A stretch of DNA of 13,808 bases from JBFLXN01 sp040755715 [NCBI: Candidatus Edwardsbacteria bacterium]. Lineage in GTDB: Bacteria; Edwardsbacteria; AC1; JBFLXN01. Positions 1-6,933 of this stretch are shown here, piece after piece (the stretch's first letter is position 1; each line of letters opens with the position of its first letter). The notes beneath the pieces were generated by a model. That model searched no databases. It was not told the origin of the DNA and worked only from the letters and a program-made list of their open reading frames with translations. The stretch lies in assembly GCA_040755715.1 (NCBI GenBank), contig JBFLXN010000063.1, forward strand, positions 1-13,808, written 5' to 3'. The position numbers and the translations under genes were made by a program.

Positions 1-78
1 TTTGATTAATTTTTTTTCATGATTAGATATTATACCGACTTTATCAGATTTTTCAAGTTTTTTAAAATATCTCATTGA

Positions 79-107
79 AATTTGAGCCGCTGAAAACTGC
101 TCAAATT
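79..107. repeat. 9-bp perfect inverted repeat upstream of the TPR gene
   Basis: AATTTGAGC (79-87) and GCTCAAATT (99-107) are exact reverse complements around an 11-nt spacer, ending just before the TTG start at 112. No T-tract follows on the + strand, so it is not a convincing terminator. It may be another small palindromic insertion or the scar of a rearrangement that cut off the 5' part of the TPR gene. The rest of 1-111 is AT-rich, with stops in all forward frames and no recognisable gene. Confidence 0.35.
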
Positions 108-111
108 CATT

Positions 112-744
112 TTGCATATAACCATTAGCGAATTACTCAAAGCAGAAAGTTATTTATTAAAGGCTGAAACTATTTTTAAAGAACTCGGGGATAAATACAC
201 ACTGATAGCAACATATCTTTGTTTATCAGAGCTTCAGATAAAAAAACTAGACGACAAACAATATGCAGAAATCAGCGAGAGAAAAACTGAGAAGGAAATA
301 GAGCAGGCATTAGCGTTCGCTGATAAAGCATTGAAACTCGCCGAGGAGATGGATTCAAAGTCAAGAAAGGCAGATTGTTATTTTATCTACGGGAAGATAT
401 TAAGGGATTTGAGAGTTGAAGAGTTAGAGAGTTTAGAAGCAAAAGAAAATGTTGATAAGTTGATACGGTTATATGCTGATATGGATTTTTCCTTATCATC
501 GTATAAGCATATCAACGTATCAGCATATTTTTTCAGAAAGGCAATTGAGACTTACCGCGAAATTAAGCAAAAGAAATCCCTGGCCGATTCTTATTTAGAA
601 TATGCAAAGATGTTAAAGCGTTCGGTAGAACAGGCATCCTTGCCTGTTCAGGAAACATCAGACTCATACTTTGAAAAGGCATTAGAGATTTACAAAGAAT
701 TAAAATTAGAACATAAAATCAAAGAGGTTGAAAAAGAATTGTAG
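112..744 (+). CDS. TPR-repeat protein, probably the C-terminal remnant of a larger protein
   Basis: This encodes 210 residues, nearly all helical. TPR-like pairs are visible at about residues 8-45 (around LLKAETIFKELGDKY), 67-101 (ALAFADKALKLAEE) and 135-170 (FRKAIETYREI), with a final helix near 186-200 (YFEKALEIYKELKLE). TPR arrays bind proteins; no catalytic domain is visible. The start is weak: TTG at 112, no clear ribosome binding site, and a TGA in frame at 91-93. The protein also begins in the middle of a TPR. In many bacteria such units form the tail of long TPR regulators or ATPases, so a 5'-truncated gene is likely (inference). A perfect palindrome at 628-649 is read in frame through the linker between TPRs. 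Confidence 0.6.
   Translation: MHITISELLKAESYLLKAETIFKELGDKYTLIATYLCLSELQIKKLDDKQYAEISERKTEKEIEQALAFADKALKLAEEMDSKSRKADCYFIYGKILRDLRVEELESLEAKENVDKLIRLYADMDFSLSSYKHINVSAYFFRKAIETYREIKQKKSLADSYLEYAKMLKRSVEQASLPVQETSDSYFEKALEIYKELKLEHKIKEVEKEL
628..649. repeat. Palindromic element inside the TPR coding region
   Basis: GAACAGGCA (628-636) and TGCCTGTTC (641-649) form a perfect 9-bp stem with a TCCT loop. It is translated in frame as part of the linker VEQASLPVQE between two TPR helices. It resembles the dispersed palindromes in the nearby spacers, so it may be a short mobile palindrome tolerated inside a gene. Confidence 0.6.
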
Positions 745-789
745 CCGGTGATTCTTGAGCACCGGTAATTCGTGGCTTAAAAAGCCACG
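745..789. repeat. Two adjacent hairpins in the TPR-ecfT spacer
   Basis: The first hairpin pairs CCGGTG (745-750) with CACCGG (760-765) and begins right after the TAG stop. The second pairs CGTGGCTT (771-778) with AAGCCACG (782-789) around an AAA loop, a perfect 8-bp stem. Neither is followed by a U-tract on the + strand, so they look like REP-type dispersed palindromes rather than classic terminators. They fill almost the whole 66-nt spacer. Confidence 0.6.
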
Positions 790-810
790 ACTACCAGAGA
801 AAACTACTAT

Positions 811-1563
811 ATGTCTTTCTTATACACTTCTCTTAGCAGTCCGATTCATCGGTTGGATGGACGCACGAAGTTTTTGAGTCTATTACTCCTCTTTCTTCTG
901 GCTCTGCCTTTCAATCATCCTTTAGCACTCTTTTTTCTTTTGTGCTTTGTAGCAGGAATTGCCTTTTTGAGCGGTTGTTTTATTCAAATAATCAAATTTG
1001 GGGGGTTGTTTTTGCTTCTATTTCTTTTCAGCGTTTTGCTCTGGCCAGTTTTTTTACGAACCGAAGGATGGCAAATTTCTGTGCAGTACGGAATTGCTAT
1101 GGGACTTCGCCTGTCAATGATGATTGCCTCAGGATTGATTTTTTTAGGAACAATCCGCATTGAAGAATTCACTGAAAGTCTGGAAAAGCTTGGCTTGCCC
1201 TTTGTCATGAGTTTTGCCTTAACTACTGCTTTTCGCCTTGTCCCTACTTTTGCCTCCACTACTTCTACTATTGTTCAGGCACAGAAGTCAAGAGGCTTAG
1301 ATTTGGAGAGTGGGAATTTTCTGAAGAGACTTCGCAGACACTTACCTCTATTGGTTCCTGTTCTCCTCTGCGCCGTGCGCCAGACTAACCTTTTAGCCAT
1401 GGCTTTAGAAGCCAAAGGATTTGGTAACAAAAAAAGAGTTACCTATTTTTCTTCAAAAATGAAATCTGTTGACTATTTCACTTTAGCGTTTCTTGTTTTG
1501 CTTTTGCTCTTCTGCCTTTTTCTGAGATTAAGAGGATATGGACAGATTCTTCCGAGAATTTAA
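811..1563 (+). CDS. ecfT: ECF transporter transmembrane component EcfT (CbiQ family)
   Basis: This is a 250-residue integral membrane protein. EcfT couples the ATPases of an energy-coupling-factor importer to a substrate-binding S component for vitamins or Ni/Co. The N-terminus PIHRLDGRTKFLSLL (11-25) is typical of CbiQ/EcfT. Hydrophobic segments lie near 21-35, 37-58, 63-82, 100-115 and 222-240. The cytoplasmic coupling region carries the two family motifs: SRG at 160-162, and AKGFG at 201-205, where the usual ARG has Lys for Arg. The ATG start has no strong Shine-Dalgarno sequence. No EcfA ATPase or S component is visible here, so it may act with subunits encoded elsewhere, and the substrate cannot be inferred. 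Confidence 0.88.
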   Translation: MSFLYTSLSSPIHRLDGRTKFLSLLLLFLLALPFNHPLALFFLLCFVAGIAFLSGCFIQIIKFGGLFLLLFLFSVLLWPVFLRTEGWQISVQYGIAMGLRLSMMIASGLIFLGTIRIEEFTESLEKLGLPFVMSFALTTAFRLVPTFASTTSTIVQAQKSRGLDLESGNFLKRLRRHLPLLVPVLLCAVRQTNLLAMALEAKGFGNKKRVTYFSSKMKSVDYFTLAFLVLLLLFCLFLRLRGYGQILPRI

Positions 1564-1564
1564 A

Positions 1565-1662
1565 TCCGCCTAAGGCGGACCACAGATGAGCACAGATTTT
1601 TTATCTGTGTTAATCTGTTCAGAAATCTGTGCTAATCTGTGTAGCCCGAGCGTAGCGAGGCT
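1565..1662. repeat. Palindromic word-repeat spacer between ecfT and rsmD
   Basis: Directly after the ecfT stop is the hairpin TCCGCC-TAA-GGCGGA (1565-1579). Then the word CACAGAT (1581-1587, 1591-1597) faces repeated ATCTGTG/AATCTGT words up to about 1642. The tightest stem is CACAGAT (1591-1597) with ATCTGTG (1603-1609) around a T5 loop. The block ends in AGCC...GGCT around a GAGCG-TA-GCGAG mirror repeat (1643-1662). The last part also supplies the GAGG ribosome binding site of rsmD. Confidence 0.6.
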
Positions 1663-1667
1663 TGAAA

Positions 1668-2258
1668 ATGCGTATCATTTCTGGTAATGCCCGTGGGCGA
1701 AAGATCAAAAGTGCGAAAGGTAAGCATCTGCGTCCGACTTCTGATTTAGTGAAGGGCGCAATCTTCAATATTATTGGTGAAAATGTAAAAAGTGCTTGTG
1801 TTTTAGATCTCTTTGCTGGCAGTGGAAGCTTAGGCTTAGAGGCACTCTCTCGTGGGGTAAATTTCAGCACTTTTGTAGAATCCTCCGCCACTTCCTGCAG
1901 GCTCATTCATCAGAATCTCAAATTATTGGGATTTGAAAGAAAAGCTAAAGTAATTAGAGGAGAAGTTTTTAGCCTACTCTCTCAGCTGGTTAGAAAAGGT
2001 TTTCAATATGACTTAATTTTCGCTGACCCCCCTTATCTTTCTGGTCTGGCCACGAAAGTTTTAAAAAGCCTAATGACACCGGCCTTGATAAAGGAAAAAG
2101 GACTCTTAATCATTCAGCATCATCAGAAAGAATCACTTTCTTGCGAAGAGGGAGAATTTTCTTTACTCAAATCCAAAAGATATGGCCTCACCGTAATTTC
2201 ATTTTATGCACCAAAACACCGAAGGCAGAAGACATCGGAGGTTAAATCAACAACCTGA
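1668..2258 (+). CDS. rsmD: 16S rRNA (guanine(966)-N2)-methyltransferase RsmD
   Basis: This encodes 196 residues, a normal RsmD length. RsmD uses S-adenosylmethionine to methylate G966 of 16S rRNA in the assembling 30S subunit. The N-terminal signature MRIISGNARGRKI is characteristic. SAM-binding motif I is DLFAGSGSLGLEAL (47-60), and the catalytic N-methyltransferase motif IV is DPPY (120-123). The ATG at 1668 is preferred over the in-frame TTG at 1662 because it matches the family N-terminus and has GAGG (1657-1660) 7 nt upstream. The coaD gene follows after a 166-nt repeat-filled spacer, and rsmD-coaD pairing is common in bacteria. Confidence 0.93.
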   Translation: MRIISGNARGRKIKSAKGKHLRPTSDLVKGAIFNIIGENVKSACVLDLFAGSGSLGLEALSRGVNFSTFVESSATSCRLIHQNLKLLGFERKAKVIRGEVFSLLSQLVRKGFQYDLIFADPPYLSGLATKVLKSLMTPALIKEKGLLIIQHHQKESLSCEEGEFSLLKSKRYGLTVISFYAPKHRRQKTSEVKSTT

Positions 2259-2311
2259 TTCTTAAACATTATGGTAATGTCTTAAGAAATTTAAAATTAG
2301 ATAGCAAGATA

Positions 2312-2381
2312 AACCACTGAAGTCACAGAATTCACTGAAAAGTTCAAAACCATCTCAGTGCCTTCAGTGTTTTCAGTGGTT
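2312..2381. repeat. Imperfect palindrome of CACTGAA/TTCAGTG words
   Basis: AACCACTGAA (2312-2321) pairs exactly with TTCAGTGGTT (2372-2381), and inside it CACTGAA (2333-2339) pairs with TTCAGTG (2363-2369). The right arm has three TCAGTG words. It lies between rsmD and coaD. It is not followed by a T-run, so it reads as an interspersed repeat rather than a standard terminator. Confidence 0.65.
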
Positions 2382-2424
2382 AAATTCAAAGAGTTCACAA
2401 TTCAGTCTTGAAAGGAGGTGCGGG

Positions 2425-2910
2425 ATGAAAATTGCTATTTATCCAGGAACATTTGACCCTATCACCAATGGGCATCTTGACCTAATTCACCGAAGCCTCA
2501 GACTCTTTGACCACTTAATTGTCGCCATCGCCCATCATCAAAAGAAAGTTCCATGGTTTACGATTGAGGAAAGAGTCAAAATGATTGAAAGGGCAGTGGC
2601 TAAATTAAAACGAGTGGAAGTTGACTATTTCAAGGGACTGCTGGTTGACTATGCTAATAAGAAAAAAGCAACGGTGATTATTAGAGGGCTAAGAGTAGTA
2701 ACTGATTTTGAGTATGAATTCCAGATGGCTTTAATGAACCGGAGACTGAATCCCCAAATAGAGACTGTCTTTATGATGCCTTCAGAAAAATACAGTTATC
2801 TCAATTCTGCTTTGGTGAAAGAAATAGTGTCTTTAGGTGGAAGTGTTAAAGAATTGGTGCCACCCTTGGTAGAGAAGAAATTGCAGGAAAAGTTATATAA
2901 AGTTAACTGA
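2425..2910 (+). CDS. coaD: Phosphopantetheine adenylyltransferase CoaD
   Basis: This encodes 161 residues, the usual size. CoaD transfers AMP from ATP to 4'-phosphopantetheine to give dephospho-CoA, the penultimate step of coenzyme A synthesis, in the cytosol. The nucleotidyltransferase signature is YPGTFDPITNGH (6-17), with the T/HxGH-type motif TNGH at 14-17. The family segments RGLR (87-90) and YEFQMALMNRRL (97-108) follow, and SALVKEI (128-134) occupies the place of the SSSxVKE/ISSTxxR loop. The start is secure: AAGGAGGTG (2412-2420) sits directly upstream of ATG 2425, the best ribosome binding site in this half of the window. Confidence 0.95.
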   Translation: MKIAIYPGTFDPITNGHLDLIHRSLRLFDHLIVAIAHHQKKVPWFTIEERVKMIERAVAKLKRVEVDYFKGLLVDYANKKKATVIIRGLRVVTDFEYEFQMALMNRRLNPQIETVFMMPSEKYSYLNSALVKEIVSLGGSVKELVPPLVEKKLQEKLYKVN

Positions 2911-2914
2911 AGAA

Positions 2915-3984
<1,070 letters not shown>

Positions 3985-4060
3985 TTTACCTGGTCTGTTG
4001 AGTTTACCTGGTTTATTGAGTTTAACCCAATAAACCCAAAAAACCCAACAAACACAAAAA
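3985..4060. repeat. Nested imperfect palindrome between obg and the HEAT gene
   Basis: GTTTATTG (4011-4018) pairs exactly with CAATAAAC (4028-4035). Outside it, TGTTGAGTTT (3996-4005) pairs with AAACCCAACA (4041-4050) at 9 of 10 positions. The arms are built from the repeated words GAGTTTACCTGGT and AACCCAA. It fills essentially the whole 78-nt spacer, so the HEAT gene has no recognisable Shine-Dalgarno sequence. Confidence 0.6.
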
Positions 4061-4062
4061 CA

Positions 4063-4599
4063 ATGTTGAACGAGAATCATCAAAAGATTACTGAAGCAAG
4101 TGAGCTTTTGAAAAGCAAGAATTTGACCAAACGGCTTTTGGCACTTGAGACGGTCAGTGAGATACCTATCAGAGAGACAGTAGCCCTTTTGATTCATTCT
4201 CTTCAAGATACAAGTTGGCATGTGAGAGAATGTGCGGCTAAAAGCATCTCTAAGATGGGGACGATGGCGGTCTTACCTTTGCTTCGCCTACTGAAAGAAG
4301 GAATCTGGTATACCCGAGTGGCGGCGGCTGAAGCTTTAGGAAAAATTGGCGACGAAAGAGCTATTCCATTTCTACTGGAAATGCTGGGGGACAAAAATAA
4401 AAGTGTTTGTAAAGCTGTCAGAGAAGCCTTGTTAGCAATCGGCAGTAAAGATAAGGAACCATTAGAGAAGCAGGAAGAGTGGTTAGGCAAATTGAGGCAG
4501 GATTGGCAAAGTCTGCCAGTCTCTGAAAAGGAGCAACCTGCAAAAATTTCACTTTGCCGAATAAAGAAATTACGCCACCTTTTGCGGGGAATTTTTTAA
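4063..4599 (+). CDS. Small HEAT-repeat protein
   Basis: This encodes 178 residues with three consecutive HEAT-type helical pairs at about 37-67 (TVALLIHSLQDTSWHVRECAAKSI), 68-98 (LPLLRLLKEG..VAAAEALGKIG) and 99-129 (AIPFLLEMLGDKNKSVCKAVREALLAIG). These match PBS-lyase/HEAT_2-like repeats, which are usually protein-binding scaffolds; no catalytic residues can be assigned. The C-terminal 50 residues are charged, then basic (RIKKLRHLLRGIF). No signal peptide is present, so it is probably cytosolic. It is the last gene of the housekeeping run and the next promoter begins 24 nt downstream. ATG 4063 is the only good start, with no Shine-Dalgarno sequence. The specific function is unknown. Confidence 0.75.
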   Translation: MLNENHQKITEASELLKSKNLTKRLLALETVSEIPIRETVALLIHSLQDTSWHVRECAAKSISKMGTMAVLPLLRLLKEGIWYTRVAAAEALGKIGDERAIPFLLEMLGDKNKSVCKAVREALLAIGSKDKEPLEKQEEWLGKLRQDWQSLPVSEKEQPAKISLCRIKKLRHLLRGIF

Positions 4600-4622
4600 A
4601 AATCTTTTTTTCTAAAAAAGTC

Positions 4623-4651
4623 TTGACAAAATATCTTTTAAGTTGTATAAT
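4623..4651 (+). promoter_or_regulatory. Consensus sigma70 promoter (TTGACA-N17-TATAAT)
   Basis: The -35 hexamer TTGACA is at 4623-4628 and the -10 hexamer TATAAT at 4646-4651, with exactly 17 nt between. Both match the sigma70 consensus perfectly. Transcription should start near 4658, about 435 nt upstream of propeller gene A. It lies 24 nt after the HEAT stop codon and just after an AT-only hairpin (4604-4620), so it marks the start of a new transcription unit. Confidence 0.8.
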
Positions 4652-4745
4652 TTATTGGTAGCGTTTCTAATCCTATTTTGCAGTTCTTAAGGAGCAGGCC
4701 TGACTGAAATCGCTCTTTATGGCGCTCTGTCAAGGAAAAAAGACT

Positions 4746-4833
4746 ACCACGGAAGCACGAAATTTAGGAAGCACAGAATTTAAAAAATTATTAAAATCTC
4801 TTCCGTGTCTCCGCCCTTCCGTGTTTCCGTGGT
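4746..4833. repeat. Palindromic repeat of CCACGGAA/TTCCGTGG words
   Basis: ACCACGGAAGCACG (4746-4759) pairs with CGTGTTTCCGTGGT (4820-4833) at 13 of 14 positions. The arms repeat the words GGAAGCAC on the left and TTCCGTGT on the right. It is the same kind of structure as the spacer repeats in the housekeeping half, here inserted in a 5' leader. Confidence 0.65.
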
Positions 4834-4859
4834 ATAATTTCCTATACGGTCAAGCAAAT

Positions 4860-4960
4860 AACGCTGGGATTACATCAGCGATTAAAACACCGATTACGCA
4901 GATTTCTATCGCTGTCATCGTATTCTTTTATCGTTGTAATCAATGCCAAGGTTATTTTGT
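4860..4960. repeat. Imperfect palindrome of CAGCGATTA/ATCGCTG words
   Basis: CAGCGAT (4876-4882) pairs with ATCGCTG (4908-4914). The words GATTAC (4868-4873, 4892-4897) and TCATCG, TATCG, GTAATC on the right arm extend a weaker complementarity. It is the second palindromic element within the leader of propeller gene A. Confidence 0.45.
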
Positions 4961-4987
4961 TAACAACGCATTATGACACTGATTTCA

Positions 4988-5077
4988 GACAGGACAAAAA
5001 GGGCGATTTAGCCAGACCTACTTTGAAACGGACAGCCTATCAAGTTAGGCAATAGCAGTAGGTCTTTTTGTTTTGTC
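4988..5077 (+). terminator. Structured 5' leader: terminator-like or riboswitch-like fold before gene A
   Basis: AGACCTAC (5014-5021) pairs exactly with GTAGGTCT (5058-5065), followed by T5 and then GTTTT, an intrinsic-terminator shape. Inside it is GCCTA-N6-TAGGC (5035-5050). The T-tract side can also pair with an upstream strand: GACAGGACAAAAAG (4988-5001) with CTTTTTGTTTTGTC (5064-5077), 14 pairs counting two G-U. That would enclose GGC-N6-GCC (5002-5013) and the other stem in a three-way junction. Two exclusive uses of the same strand just before a ribosome binding site suggest attenuation or ligand control. No known riboswitch consensus was recognised. Confidence 0.5.
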
Positions 5078-5093
5078 AAAGAGGAGATTAAAA

Positions 5094-5918
5094 ATGTTGA
5101 AAAAAGTAGGTTTGCTTTTATTAGCTCCTTTTTATTTCCTATTTCCCATTTTCCATTTATCTTTTGCCCAGACTGCTTGGCAAACCGACGGAGTGCCGAT
5201 TTGCACCTTTGGTGCTGACCAGATGTATCCGGTGATTGTATCGGATATAAAGGGTGGAGGAATAGTAATCTGGCAGGATTGGCGGAGCGGGAATTTGGAC
5301 ATTTATGCCCAGAGGGTAGATAGTGCAGGCAATAGGCTTTGGACCAACAATGGTGTGCCTTTAGCCGCCAGTGCTACTAATGAAAATGAGCCCAAGGCTG
5401 TGAGCGATATGCGTGGTGGTGCAATAGCGGTTTTTAACAAGGGTTCTTACAACATCTGGATTCAGAGGGTTGATAGTTCGGGCAATCCTTGCTGGGGAGT
5501 GAATGGGAAGGCTATGTGCGATAATGACAGTTTGCAGATGAGTTATAAAATTTGTTCGGATAGTGCTGGCGGGGCAATTATTGCGTGGGGCAATGCAGAT
5601 ACTTTTGAAACGGGCCTGGCTGACTGGGATGCCTATGCTCAAAGGATTGATTCTGCAGGAAATTTGTTATGGGGAGCTTCTGGAGTGGTAGTAGCGGGTG
5701 GGAGTGGAGACCAAGGCCCCAATGGAGTTGTTGAAGATATGTGTGGTGGGGTGACGATTTCTTTCGGTGTTGCTGGTCCATTTCCAGATGGTTACCTATA
5801 TGCTACTCGTTTGGACAAAGATGGCAATTTTTTGTGGGCTTCCCCAGCACCGGTCTGCACTATAGCAGGTGAAAAAGATGTAAGCATTATTTGCACCGAC
5901 GGTAGGGGGGGGGAATAA
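5094..5918 (+). CDS. T9SS-secreted beta-propeller-like protein A, N-terminal part (frame broken at G9)
   Basis: From ATG 5094 (GAGGAG at 5081-5086, 7 nt upstream) this frame gives 274 residues. A signal peptide covers about 1-26, ending in LSFAQ. About 4.5 repeats of 50-60 residues follow, each of the form W..(N/D)GVPVCT...SD..GGAIIAW.D.RSG..DIYAQRVDS.GN, as expected for propeller blades (inference). The frame stops at TAA 5916-5918 immediately after the G9 run, within GGG codons of repeat 5. The TTG at 5073 is not the likely start because it precedes the ribosome binding site and the signal peptide. If expressed as is, the product would lack the sorting domain. Substrate and role are unknown; cell-surface or secreted adhesion or binding is plausible. 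Confidence 0.75.
   Translation: MLKKVGLLLLAPFYFLFPIFHLSFAQTAWQTDGVPICTFGADQMYPVIVSDIKGGGIVIWQDWRSGNLDIYAQRVDSAGNRLWTNNGVPLAASATNENEPKAVSDMRGGAIAVFNKGSYNIWIQRVDSSGNPCWGVNGKAMCDNDSLQMSYKICSDSAGGAIIAWGNADTFETGLADWDAYAQRIDSAGNLLWGASGVVVAGGSGDQGPNGVVEDMCGGVTISFGVAGPFPDGYLYATRLDKDGNFLWASPAPVCTIAGEKDVSIICTDGRGGE
5304..5623 (+). repeat. 320-bp tract identical between genes A and B (copy A)
   Basis: Bases 5304-5623 match 7998-8317 with no difference that I can see (constant offset 2694). Substitutions resume at 5303/7997 and 5624/8318, and downstream blades diverge strongly. It encodes the end of blade 1, blade 2 and most of blade 3. Such a sharp-edged identical block inside diverged paralogs is the pattern left by gene conversion. 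Confidence 0.85.
5905..5913 (+). repeat. Poly-G run G9, candidate contingency tract of gene A
   Basis: Nine consecutive G encode the GGG glycine codons of the DGRGGGIIAW motif in repeat 5. With nine, the frame reads GAA TAA and stops; with ten, it continues into the next blade and on to the sorting domain. Runs of this length slip readily during replication. Confidence 0.7.
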
Positions 5919-6754
5919 TTGCATGGAAGGATAGACGCTCTGGCAGTTGGGATATTTATGCCCAGAGGGTAGATTCTTCTGGTGTAGTGAGATGGCAACT
6001 AAACGGTGTGCCGGTTTGCACGGCGGCATATAATCAAGAAGAGCCAGTTGTTACAAGCGATGGTGCTGGGGGGGGTGTAATTGCTTGGTATGATAATAGA
6101 GCATCTTTACCAAGCGCCGCAAACATATATGCTCAACGAGTAGATAGCACGGGAAATCCTGGCTGGAGTAATAATGGAAACCTAGTCTGTCTATTTGATA
6201 GTGTCCAGTGTTCCCCCTGCGCTACTTCTGATGGTCAGGGTGGTGCGATTGTAACTTGGTTTGACGGACGAAGTGGTTACAGTGACACCAGAAACATATT
6301 TGGGCAATGGATAGACAGCAGTGGCAATTGCCACTGGAGTGCTGGAGGACTTGCCGTTTGCACTGCACAACAATTGCAGTGGAATGATATTTACAATAGG
6401 CAAAACCAGATAATTTCTGACGGGACAGGTGGCGCAATTTTAGTCTGGCATGACTATCGGAATGGAGATGCGGATATCTACGCCCAGAGGCTTCATGGGT
6501 GGACGGGCGTGGAAGAAACTGCAGTTCATAGTTCGGAGTTCATAGTTCATAGTCTAAAAGTTTTGCCGAATCCGTTTTGTAATTTTGCCAGGGTGAGTGA
6601 TTTGCCAATGGGATTGGAAATAAAAATTTATGACATCACCGGCAGATTAGTGAAAAAAACTAAGGAGAGAATAATAGGGGAAAAACTTTCTTCCGGTGTC
6701 TACTTTATTAGAGTTGAAGGATACAAAACAACAAAAGTAGTGAAACTAAAATAA
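5915..6754 (+). CDS. T9SS-secreted beta-propeller-like protein A, C-terminal part with sorting domain
   Basis: This is the -1 continuation of the 5094 gene, with the first possible stand-alone start at GTG 5987. It holds the rest of blade 5 (IIAWKDRRSG..DIYAQRVDSSG) and blades 6-8 (GVPVCT..., W.D.RSG..). The last ~65 residues form a T9SS type A C-terminal domain: LPNPF, KIYDITGRLVKK, then SSGVYFIRVEGYKTTKVVKLK-like strands ending at the stop. With one G added at 5905-5913 the joined protein is 553 residues. A separate gene is unlikely, because 5987 lies mid-blade with no signal peptide or ribosome binding site. Blade 6 carries a further, in-frame G8 run at 6068-6075. The linker before LPNPF is built from heptamer repeats (6523-6550). 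Confidence 0.75.
   Translation: MIAWKDRRSGSWDIYAQRVDSSGVVRWQLNGVPVCTAAYNQEEPVVTSDGAGGGVIAWYDNRASLPSAANIYAQRVDSTGNPGWSNNGNLVCLFDSVQCSPCATSDGQGGAIVTWFDGRSGYSDTRNIFGQWIDSSGNCHWSAGGLAVCTAQQLQWNDIYNRQNQIISDGTGGAILVWHDYRNGDADIYAQRLHGWTGVEETAVHSSEFIVHSLKVLPNPFCNFARVSDLPMGLEIKIYDITGRLVKKTKERIIGEKLSSGVYFIRVEGYKTTKVVKLK
6523..6550 (+). repeat. Four 7-bp tandem repeats (AGTTCAT) in the linker of gene A
   Basis: The units are AGTTCAT, AGTTCGG, AGTTCAT and AGTTCAT, followed by a partial unit. They are translated as VHSSEFIVHS between the last blade and the sorting domain. The unit length is not a multiple of three, so gain or loss of one unit would shift the frame. Confidence 0.7.
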
Positions 6755-6758
6755 GGTG

Positions 6759-6788
6759 TTGACAAGATGTTTGAAAAACTGGTAAAAT
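6759..6788 (+). promoter_or_regulatory. Strong sigma70-like promoter (TTGACA-N18-TAAAAT)
   Basis: TTGACA is at 6759-6764 and TAAAAT at 6783-6788, with an 18-nt spacer, beginning 4 nt after the stop codon of gene A. It points towards the transposase and gene B. It may be the original promoter of gene B, now separated from it by the transposon and hairpin cluster (inference). It resembles the gene A promoter in sequence around the hexamers. Confidence 0.6.
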
Positions 6789-6842
6789 AGAATTAGGTAT
6801 GAATTTTCCTGACCCATCCACAGCGGGTTAAAAAAATAATAA

Positions 6843-6895
6843 ACCCCATTAGAGACTCCCTATTCGTTATACTCCATTTGTGTCTCTAACGGGGT
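6843..6895. repeat. Long hairpin upstream of the transposon
   Basis: ACCCCATTAGAGAC (6843-6856) pairs with GTCTCTAACGGGGT (6882-6895) at 13 of 14 positions around a 25-nt loop. The single mismatch is A-C on the + strand and becomes a G-U pair on the - strand transcript. It could stop transcripts or be a related REP-like unit. The rest of 6789-6933 shows no gene. Confidence 0.6.
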
Positions 6896-6933
6896 GAAAT
6901 ATTTATAGAGAGGAAGATTAAAATATAAGATAA

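Larger units (their letters stand above)
4699..4993. repeat. Leader segment bounded by 13-bp imperfect inverted repeats
   Basis: CCTGACTGAAATC (4699-4711) and GATTTCAGACAGG (4981-4993) pair at 12 of 13 positions and bracket about 270 nt. These could be the arms of a long-range RNA stem or the ends of a non-autonomous insertion; I saw no target duplication. No convincing gene lies inside. The interior holds two palindromic repeats, listed separately. Confidence 0.45.

Noticed and set aside
984-1259. Reverse-strand ORFs opposite ecfT, obg, the propeller genes and the peptidase
   Set aside because: They lie opposite well-supported genes, lack ribosome binding sites and give low-complexity or implausible proteins.
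4604-4620. Terminator after the HEAT gene (CTTTTTT/AAAAAAG hairpin)
   Set aside because: The stem is almost entirely A-T and no T-tract follows it, so it is too weak to call as a terminator.
4719-4976. 85-residue ORF in the leader of gene A
   Set aside because: It runs straight through two palindromic repeats, has no ribosome binding site and no protein-like pattern; it is a chance frame.
4651-5077. Known structured RNA (RNase P RNA, tmRNA, 6S RNA or c-di-GMP riboswitch)
   Set aside because: The size suits an RNA gene, but none of the recognisable core motifs is present, such as the RNase P P4 strand, the tmRNA tRNA-like end or the GEMM core.
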